From positions 3,874 to 67,873 of the forward strand of contig CAYWVO010000015.1 of NCBI GenBank assembly GCA_964461835.1: a stretch of 64,000 nt of DNA. The letters run 5' to 3'. Shown piece after piece: positions 8,885 to 18,800 of the stretch (position 1 is its first letter; each line of letters begins with the position of its first letter). Under the pieces are notes generated by a model. It did not search any database, was not told where the DNA came from, and worked only from the letters and a program-made list of their open reading frames with translations. The position numbers were made by a program, and so were the translations under genes. Origin of the DNA: CAYWVO01 sp964461835 (GTDB taxonomy: Bacteria; Zixibacteria; MSB-5A5; WJJR01; JAJRUJ01).

Positions 8885-9133
8885 ATAGGTAAAGCGTTGG
8901 AACATCTTGTTCCGATAACCTCAGGTGCGCCAGTAAATAAGAAATTAAGCAAAAAAGTGCTTGCCCCGGTCGGCGTGCGCCGCAATATTTTCGCCCTTAA
9001 TGCCCTGGGGGGAAAACTGTGGAAGGGTGTAAAAAGAATATTTTTGGCTAAACCCGGCTTGCCCGAATCCGATAACAGGATTGACCGAAAAGTATCGGTT
9101 ATTGGGCATTATCGGGCGCGGCAAAATTATTAA
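8885..9133 (+). CDS. Possible small basic protein with an AUA start (doubtful)
   Basis: An open frame of 82 codons follows the MBL gene. A strong Shine-Dalgarno AGGAGGT (8870-8876) stands eight bases before an in-frame ATA at 8885; the first conventional start in frame is TTG at 8897, which is 20 bases from that site. The product would be basic (several KK, KR and RR pairs) and matches no family I recognise. Base composition here is lower in GC than in the neighbouring genes. The Shine-Dalgarno is the only real support, so this may be noncoding. Confidence 0.25.
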   Translation: MGKALEHLVPITSGAPVNKKLSKKVLAPVGVRRNIFALNALGGKLWKGVKRIFLAKPGLPESDNRIDRKVSVIGHYRARQNY

Positions 9134-9152
9134 GTCGATATGGAAAAACATC

Positions 9153-9181
9153 TTGACATCATTTCTGGCGGGGATTAGTCT
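9153..9181 (+). promoter_or_regulatory. Probable promoter of the giant secreted-protein gene
   Basis: TTGACA (9153-9158) is followed after 17 bases by TAGTCT (9176-9181). If used, it would give a leader of about 660 bases before the ATG at 9855. Confidence 0.45.
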
Positions 9182-9189
9182 GGTTGCAA

Positions 9190-9692
9190 TTTGCCGACGC
9201 GTGTCGGCGCGTTTGTATTGAAAACAGTTCGGGAGGGTCAATAGATTTATCACTGAGATTGTAGTGTTTTTCAGTATCTCGACGGGATTCTGTATTCCCC
9301 CGGCGGTGACGGAGTGCGGACCCTAAACCGCCCGCGTGTTGTCAGGAGAGAACAGAAGATAGGGAACACGACGCGGAAGCAGGTCCCTCTAGTGATGGCC
9401 CAATAAACAACACACCGGACAACCACGGAGGGTTGCCGAGACTAACACCGGGCAGGAATCAACGGACGATAGAAAAAGCGGTGTTGGTCACAACGAGTAC
9501 TCGCGACACCAGTGGTCCTGTGCGGGGATCACAAAGCGAGGGTAAAAGGAGTTACCCAACGGCGTCCCGAAAATTGATCTACTGTCGGTAGGCAACGACG
9601 ACACAGTAAGGGGGGTAGGTCATGGCGAAGATACCCGGTTTCTTCGATTTGCAGATAATTTCAGGATGCAGGTATAGGTATGTTTAAAAGAA
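9190..9692 (+). other. Long hairpin-rich leader upstream of the giant gene
   Basis: No coding sequence is visible in this stretch, but many short inverted repeats are. They include GCCGAC-GCGT-GTCGGC (9192-9207), GGGTAA/TTACCC (9540-9557), GTGGTCC/GGATCAC (9512-9531), TACTGT/ACAGTA (9590-9608) and GGGTA/TACCC (9613-9635). Purine-rich unpaired-looking stretches separate them. I could not match it to RNase P RNA, tmRNA, SRP RNA or a known riboswitch class by eye. It may be a structured 5' leader or an independent noncoding RNA. Confidence 0.4.
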
Positions 9693-9854
9693 TTGAAAGG
9701 AGGGTCTGGTATTGGCCGGCCGCGGTTCGGGCAGGTCAAGACGCTAGCAAAGGAGTATCGAACAATCGCATGGAAACGATGGAACAGAACACAAACGAAC
9801 AATCGCAACGAAGTGAACAGAAGACAGTATCCCTTTAACCAGGGGGAAAGCTTA

Positions 9855-12800
9855 ATGAAGCCATTTTCTATGAAGGGACTGGCAGTAACGGCTGCTCTGC
9901 TTCTCGTGCCACTCCTCGCCGCGCCCGCCTTGGGGCAGATTTACTATTTCTACGGCGAGACGGACGTGACAGTGGACAAGCCGTTTGATGTACCCTGTCG
10001 AGTCTTGAACTTGCAGCCGGGTGAACCGGCGCCCACGGACCTGGTGGTCATGGCGTTCCGCATCGCCAACGATTCGGCTTCCGATCGAGATCTTGACTCG
10101 ATGGTTGTATCCAGTGTCAACTCCGATTCCGGGATGGTAGACGAAGTGTACATCTACCGGGAATCGGATGCCATCACGCCAGCGAGCGCAACCGATTTCG
10201 CCTCGGGGTCCGATGTCTTGCTTGGGACCGCAACAGAGTTCAACAACGGTTCCAATAACGGATTCGACACCGGCGATACGCTGTCGTTCGTCGATAATTG
10301 GACCTCCACCACGATCGGTGCCGGTGACACGGCGTTTTTCTACATTGTCGTTGATGTCGCGGCCGGAATAGTCGGGGAGGATCGCTGGGCCGGCGCATCG
10401 CTCGGTGTATTCCTCGATGGTGATGAACCAGCGCTGGTGCTCGATAACGGGAGTTATGGCCCGGTGGATGCGCCCGGCGTTGGCGGTGACCCGGTCGACG
10501 ATTTCGAAAACGATCCCAACCCCATGGCGTACTGCGAAACGCGGGCCATGGCGGGATGGTTCGAAGTCGATGCCGGCAACACCGACCTGCGGCTGGGGAT
10601 GATTCCAATTGATCCCAGTCCCGCAAGGAAGTACCGTGGTCGTGAGTGGATTCACGGCGGTTCTTTCGACAAGGTGCCGCTGATGCTCATCGTCGACAAC
10701 TCGCGCAGCACGCTGCCCGATACGCTGAAGACGATGACGATTCGCAGCCGCGTTGATCGGGCGAGCGCGATCGAAAGCATTGCCATTTACAAAGAGGATG
10801 AGTGCACAGTACCGACGGATGCCTCGACCTTGCGGACGGGAGGCTCGCAAGCCGATGACTTGTGGGCCGAGCGATCCGGTCTCGGGGATTTTACCTGGGG
10901 GCCGGGGAACATTCGCGGTGACGCAGTGGCGCTGACAATGAACGCCGGCAAAGGCGTTGTCCCGCCCGGCGAGATTGTGTACCTCTATATCGTCGTCGAT
11001 ATGAACGCCGCAGTAATCGAGGCCAGTCAGGCCAGCCGCGAGAATTTCGACCGCGGACTCGTTGGTCTGGCTTTGAATGACACCCTGAGCAGCCCCGATC
11101 CCGAAGCGATGGTCTTCGGGAATGCCGGCGTGGGGCCGCGGTGGTCCGACAATGGCACCCGGATTGTCTGGGAAAACGATCTGACCGGTGCCACTGGTCT
11201 TCACGACGGCGGATCTTCAGACAATCTGCTTATTGACACAGGAGAGTCCTGGGATATTAACCAGTGGGTTGGCTGGAAGATATACGACTTGGACACCTTG
11301 ACTGGAGCTGTGCTTGATTCTGGTCTTGTAAGCTCAAACTCGGACACCTCAATCACTGCCATTATGCTTGGCGGGACTACTTGGGAAGACCGGCACATTT
11401 ACCGTCTGACCAACCCGCCGGGCCAGCCGTTTATCCTGGACACCAAGCCGCCGGAACTCTGGTGCTATCAAACGCGGTGGGTCCACACGGACAACGCTGC
11501 GGATCGCCCCGGTCTGGGTGACGGCGTTATCGATAACCAGGACAACTTGTCGCTGTATTTCTATGTGGCAGATACCGGCGCCAGCGGTATCGATATGACG
11601 CTGTCGGGTCGACCGCGGGTTAATATAAGTCCGTTTCAATCGGCGGGCGATCCGGCGGTGCATGTGCTGGACTCGATCACGGTCAACGATACCCTGTTTT
11701 GGGCAACCTTACCGGCTCTCATGATTGATACTACCTACACGGGGAGCCGCACGGATACATTGGCCGGTAACCTGAAATTACAGGTTATTACGAAAGACCT
11801 TGCCGGAAATACGCTGACCGACTCCTGCACGGTTCCTTACAATGTGGATACCCGTCGTCCTACCTTCGGACGGGACGGAGATTCTGGTCCGGAAGTGCCG
11901 CTCGAATTTAAGTTCACCCCGAATGGTGACTTGAACGGCGATGGTTGGGCCGGCATTGGCGACACGCTGCGCATCACGGCCAATATGGGCGTCCACTGGC
12001 GTAACTGGAACCGCGATGATGGTCTCGGCAACGAGATCGACTCGGTCTGGGCCGATATCAGCAGTTGGGGTATGGCGCAGACCTTGGTTCCGTTGTTCGA
12101 TCCGTCCGGTGACGGGCAGAACTTCTCCGGTGATTTCGTGGTAACCCAGGGCGGTCTGGATACCCTGGCCAGCAACGATGCGACCTTGATTTCGATCTGG
12201 GCGCTGGATAACGCGGATAACTACGCAAATTACCATGAGTTGCGTTTCGCGCCGGTAGGCGTGGACAGTCCAGGGATTGACAACCAGTTCCCGCCGATCG
12301 GCGCCAATACCTGGACGTTGTTCAGCGAACCGGCTCCGAACCCGACCAACAACATCATTAATATTGGTGATGTGGTGCGGTTCGAGGTCGAATTCGATAC
12401 CACCGGCGGCCTGCCGTATGATATCGATTCCGTCTATGTCGACCTGTTTGAAGCCGGTCTCGGTGGCAACCATCGGGTCGACTTCACCCCGCCGGGTTCG
12501 GGCAGCACATTGTGGAGGCTGGATACGACGGTATTGGATCCGCGACTGAATAACTCGCACGATTTTGCGCAGGACACGGTCAAGACCGACGTGTGCCCGA
12601 ACATACCGTTGTACGCCGGTGTGCGCTACAAAATCCCGATCACGATTGTCGATGACCGGGGGAACCGCATTGTCGATACGGTTGGTCCGCCGGATTATCC
12701 GCACTTGAACGGCGATTCCACTACGCTGGTCTCGGTGGACACCAAGGTGCCGGAACCGGTGCTGGACCTGGTCGGCAGCGCGCGACCGGACGGTAATGTC

Positions 12801-15800
12801 GGGCTTGATTGGACGATCCCGGCGGCGGACACCGGTGACGGTCCCCTGACCTATGATATCTACTGGGATGAAGGTGCGGGTACGACCCCATCCGAGGTCC
12901 TGGCTACTGTAACGGAAATCAACGGTCCTACTTGCATGACGATTAACAGCTGGGTTTCCGACACGACGGTGGTCGATCCGGACCTCCTGGAATGTGGTGA
13001 GACATACCGTTTCGCCGTCGTTGTCCGTGACGACGCGAACAACTCGTCGGATTTCTCTGAAACCGTCGAAGTTACCACCGATTGTGATCCGCCGGAGATG
13101 TGCGTGTGGCAGCCGGACTTGGATAGCACCAAGACCTACAGTTGTCATGGGTGTGACTTCACCAGCGACACGACATATACTGGCCTCACCATTTACGTGC
13201 AGCCGAAGGATAGCGCCAGCATGGATGTGGCCTCGATTGGCGATGTTCTTGTCCGGTTGAAAGACCGCGGTGGGGCGCCGGGGCCGTGGACCTCAGTTGG
13301 TTTCGTGGATGTCGGTGCGGACGCACCGCACACCTTTGCCTTGAAGCTCAACTGCGATTCTCTGGATGCCGTCGTGGGGACCGAGCTGGTCGATTTGGTT
13401 GAATTGATCATCATCGGTGTTGACGAAGCCGGTAATAAAATCTCGAGCGAAGACGCATTAGCTGCTTGCAAGAGTGAGTTCAACTGGTCGACAGTCAACA
13501 CACTTGATGGTCAAATCTTCTCGATCAACGACAAGCTGCCGCAATATAAGCCGTACTGTGGCGAAGTGGGTTTCGAAGTCGAAGGCGAAAACAATGTGAT
13601 TGTGGTTTACCTAAATGGTGGTACACCACCTTACACCGTTCGTGCGTTTGCCGACGATGACACGGAGATTGAATTTGATAATGATCAAATCTTCTTCATG
13701 GACACCGTTAGCACCGATACCCTTACATTCGACTCCCTTGATGTGACGGGTTGGGAAAAGGGTGCCGGTCGCTTATTTGTTGAATGGTGTGATGCGAATG
13801 GCGCCTATGCCTCCGATGAAGTGAATCTCTGCGTACCGGACGTGATTGCGCCGTGCGCCCGGGTGACCAACCCGATGGACGGCAAATGCATCCCGGTTTC
13901 GCTCTCCGCCCAGGATCCGGTCCCGGTCACCGTGACCATTGACCCGCTCGAGAACTGTCTCGATCCCGAAGACGTGGTCAAGGTCGATTTCGAGTGGTCG
14001 GACAGTTGCTGCGAAGGCACTTATTGGGATTACTTCCTCCGTCCGGATACGGTCTTCGAGGCCGGCGGTGACACGGTCTCCTGTGACACCACCTACTTTG
14101 AAGAAGGTCCGTTTGCGGGTGAAATCGAATCAATCGAGTGTATCATCGAAGGTTCGGACACCACCGTGGTCAACTGGGTGGTTGATTCGACTCTCATCGA
14201 TTGCTCCTCAGACGAAATCTGGACGGTCTTCGGATCGCAACCGGGTGACTCCATCAGCTTTGGTGACGTTACCTATTGGTGGGTGAACACTAACGACCTG
14301 GCCGGTTACACCACCGGCGATAACATCTTCATCCGTGCGCGGGTGTTTGATGAACAGGGCAACGTGGACACCACCGAATGCGTGCTGGTTTGCATCGACA
14401 CCGACACGCCGCCGGTCTGTCTGATGACCGACGACCTGTGTTACGGTGTAGACGATATCCCGCGGCTGTCGGGGGCCAGCAACACCATGTATGCGGTGCT
14501 CGACACGATTGCCGGCGGCATCACGGTTGACGATGTTGAATCGATGACGCTGTGGTACAAGAAGTCGACTGATGCCGATCGCTACGAACACTGGAATTCG
14601 CTGGGCGCTGGCGTGCCGGCGACAAACAGTACCATGTGGCGGTGGGATAATGTCGATGTGACCGCATTGACCGATCAGGTCTACTACGACTTCCGGGTTG
14701 TTGTGACGACGATCTGGGGTACGGTCTCGTATGACTATGACGGTGACGGTCAGTTTGACCACAATACGTTCGATACCACGAATTGCGATGCCGCGACCTG
14801 GTGGATTGATCATTCCGCCGAAAACATCTGGATCGACACGGTCTGGACGACGGTCGAAGGCACGCAGATTGTCCAACCGAACACCAGTTGCACGCTGAGT
14901 GATCCGCGTGGCTGGGCCTGGGCGCAGTACGGCCAGGATATCACGGTGCAGCCGCTGGTCGAGCCGATCGGGCTTGACGGCGACATCGTGAAAGTGGTCT
15001 GGACGCTGGTGGAAGGCGAAGGCTGTGCCACCTGCGACTGCGAAGGCGGTTTCAGCCAGGAAGGCGAGTGCGACTCAAAGGTGATCGCGATCAATGAAGA
15101 CGCCAATGCGTTGGATATGATCACGTTCAATCCAGCCGAAATCGCACAGTTTATCGACGTGAAGAACGGGTTCCAAACCCATGTCCTGCGCGTCGAAGCC
15201 TTCGACGGTTGCGGCAATTCGTCGTCCGACTGTATCGAACTGTTCCTGCTCGACATTCAGCCGACCGAAGCGATTATCGTGGAACCGAAAAACCACGAAG
15301 TCTTCTGTCAGGACCATGAAAACGAAGGCGGCGGCATCACGGTTACCGCGCAGACACTGATGGCTGATTATGTCGAGAAGGCGACTTTCTCGTACCGTGC
15401 TGTCGGTGACGAAGAGTGGATTGCATTTGAGGAAGTGGATGCCTCAGACGCGGTTACCACTACGCTGACCGCCATCTGGTACCCGCACGCGCTGGGCCTG
15501 GACGATGGTTCCTACGAACTGAAAGTCGTGGCCGAAGACGCGTCGGGCAATGAACAAACGAATGAGTATATCATCACCGTCCACCTCTCCTGTGGTGAGC
15601 CGACGGTGGCGATGGTGTATCCGGAAGCGGAGACCTTCATTGGCTGTCCGCTGGAGGTAAAGGCTGAGGCAACTGCCCCGGATGCGTTCAACTATATCAC
15701 CAAGGTCGAGTTCTACTTCCAGCCGGTCACCGGTGGTTTGATCACCAAGATTGGTGAAGATGAGTACTCGGTCGATGACATGTACAGTGTTGCCTGGAAT

Positions 15801-18800
15801 CCGTCCATCGACGGTGACTACTATATCTGGGCCGTGGCGACTGTGAAATCCGGTGTGTCGGTAGCTTCCGACAAAGTCTGGGTCAGCGGTGACGAAACGG
15901 CGCCGGAAGTCAACATGGTGGAAGTCGGTGGCGACCGCTCCAACGGTGGCTCCGGCGATCCGACGGTCATTCCGGCCGGTACGATGGTTGATATAGACGT
16001 TGAGGCATGGGATCGTCTGCAGGCCGACGGGTATGGTCCGGAAGATAACTGCGGTCTTGACAGTGTGAAGATTTATGTCAAGAGCGGCAGCACCGTTATC
16101 TTCGGCGAGCTGACCCATCCGGTCGAAGCAGAAGAGAACATGTTCACGGTACAGTGGCCAACCGCCGGGCTGGCCAACGGGACCTACGAAGTCTACGCGG
16201 TGGCAACCGACAGTTGCTGTAACAACGCGACCTCCGACAGTTGGTATGTCAGCATTACCAACCCGGTCCCGCCGGTCACGCTGAGCGTGGACGAAGCCGC
16301 CGAGATCTGCGAAGAAATGCGGGTCAGCGGCGACGAAATCACCGTGCTGGTGGCCAAGGACGTGCTGGCGGATATCGACTCGGTCCAAATCTGGGTGAAC
16401 AATGCTCAGACACAATCCGATGTCTACGACCAGTACACCAAGGTCGGCAGCGATGCGACCGCCACGAACGGTGTGTATTCAATCACCGTCGACATTTCGC
16501 TGTGGACCGAAAGCAGCTATCGTCTCCGTGCGGTGCCGTGGGTGAACGGCATGGCTGCTGACGACGGTAACGACGCTGACACCGAATTCGACGACTTCAC
16601 CTTCGATCCGGCCAACAAGCCGTGGCAGATGCTGCTGTGGGTGGAACGGACCGCTCCGGTCCCGACCTTCACCTTGGAGAACTCAGTGATCTCCGCCGGC
16701 TCGGAATTCGAAGTCACCGTCGATCCGTCGGCTTGTGAACTGTGTGATATCGATCACTTCGAATACGGCGTGGTGACTCAGGGCGGTGTGTACGGTACCC
16801 GCGCTGAGTACACGACGACCGAATGTGAATTCTCGTTCGACCCGGTGGACTCCGGCCTGGTCACCCTGGAAAATTGCTACTGGGGTGGGTATGTCCGCGT
16901 CCTCGGCGTTGACGCGCTGGGTAACACCGGTGCGCAGGACGTCTGGGTCGACATTCTCGACGTTCCGGAAGGCCAGGCTCTGGTAACCTCACCGGCCTAC
17001 GGTGATGTGATCAAAGGCGAAGTTGAGCTGATGGCGAAGTGGGTCGGCGAGGTTTCGGATGTGGTCTTCTTCTACAGTACCCTGGCGGATGACAGCGACG
17101 CGACCGAAATTGGCGCGGCGGATGAAGATGGCCTGCTGCTCTGGGATACGGAAGACGAGGAGACCGGCGTCGCGGACGGCGAGATTTACCTCTGGGCGCA
17201 AGCGGATGGTACGCTCCATGAAGCCGCCTGTGCGCGCAAGGTGAAAGTCGTTAACGACTGCGTAGATGTCTATCTCGGTAGTCCGTGGCCGTACGGTGAG
17301 TGTGAAGGTGACCAGAACATCTATGTTGGTGGCACGTTCGATCTCAAGGTCGACTCAATCCTCTCCGTCCACCCGATCGACTCGGTTGTCTTTGCCTATA
17401 AGACGATCGGTGCTCCGGGTGCCTGGACCGATACCGAAGATCCATCACAGGGTTGGGTCTGGGTTGGCATGGACCGTTACGAAGCGCAGTCCTGGGATGT
17501 TTCCTGGGATGCGAGTTCCGTACCTGACGGTCACTATGTTGTCCAAGCCTTTGCCTACGTTGAAGGCAAGGAATGTCACTCGAACAACCTGTTACTCTAC
17601 ATGGATAACACGGACCCGGTGGCGATGATCTCGCAGGTTGGCGACGATCAGACGCCGGTGACGTGTGCTGACGTAACCGAAGGCGCTGACGTCGAAATCA
17701 CCGCCGTGGCCACCGACGAGGAATCCTGTGCTCGCTGGGCGCAGTTCTTCGCCGGGTATTGTGGTGAGGAGGCTGGCAGCGGAAAGGCCGATATCACGTT
17801 TGCGATCGATTACTCCGGTTCGATGGATGAGGAAATCGATCGGGCTACAGATGCTGTCGCCGACTTTGTTAACTCGCTACAAGTCAGCAACATCGACTTC
17901 ACGGTCGGTTTGATTAACCTGCTTAGTCAGGAGGTCGCACAGAACCAGACGACCGATGTTGCCGCTTTCATCACCGCGCTGGAAAATCCTTCCGGTGGTG
18001 GCGGCGTCGGTTCCTATAGCGTACTCAACGATCTGGCCTTCGGGAATAAGGGGATGAATTACCGCAGTGATGCGAGCAAATTCGTGATCCTGATCACCGA
18101 CACTTCGCCAGAAAGCGGCATGGCCAGTGATATTGAATTCTGCGATGTTGCTGATCCCGCCGCCGAAGCTCCATTGGCAGGGGCACTTGCCGGTGCCGGC
18201 TTCACGGTGTACGCCGTTGTTGAAGAACCGACGGATCCGAGCTATTCGGGTAACTGCGCCGAAGAAGACCACAACGCGTATGATCAGATTGTCTCGCTGA
18301 CCGGTGGTGGCTTCTACGATCTGGATGCGGAAGACTACTCGCCGCTGTTCACCGAGATCGCAGATGCGATCGCGCTGAGCTTGGCCGGTCAAGGCAGCCA
18401 GTTGGGTGGTACCATTTGGGTCGAGACGGTTGACCTGAGCACGGATGATCCTGTCGCGAAGTGGAATACCACCGGACTCGATCCGGGTACGTACTGCGTG
18501 TGGACAGTGGTTACCGATGCGGCGGGCAATCGGAAGACCTCGCAAGTCGTCGAAGTCTGTGTCTACGACAAGACGGCACCGGTCGCCTGGATTGCCGGCT
18601 TCGGCGATGCCACGGTGGCATGTCCGAATTGTGAGGAGCATCGGATCTACGGTCTAACCTGTGACACCGATGTGGAATCGATGAGCTTCCAGAAGCGTCC
18701 GCAGGGTTCGACCAGTGATCTCGACTGGATCACCATCGGCATCGGTAACGCGATCGACAACGAAAAGACGCTGTGGTACACCGAGTGGAATCCATGCAAA

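Noticed and set aside
9190..9692. Leader tested by eye as RNase P RNA, tmRNA, SRP RNA or cyclic-di-GMP riboswitch
   Set aside because: Key conserved cores of those RNAs were not found. A few short look-alike strings occur but out of order, so no class was assigned.
9693..9854. In-frame N-terminal extension of the giant protein
   Set aside because: It would put 54 polar residues before a typical signal peptide. ATG 9855 has its own AGGGGGA.
9852..11204. 450-codon open frame on the minus strand inside the giant gene
   Set aside because: It is a shadow of the GC-rich plus-strand frame, with low-complexity Arg/His/Gly-rich translation and no domain. Other long minus-strand frames in the same gene were rejected for the same reason.
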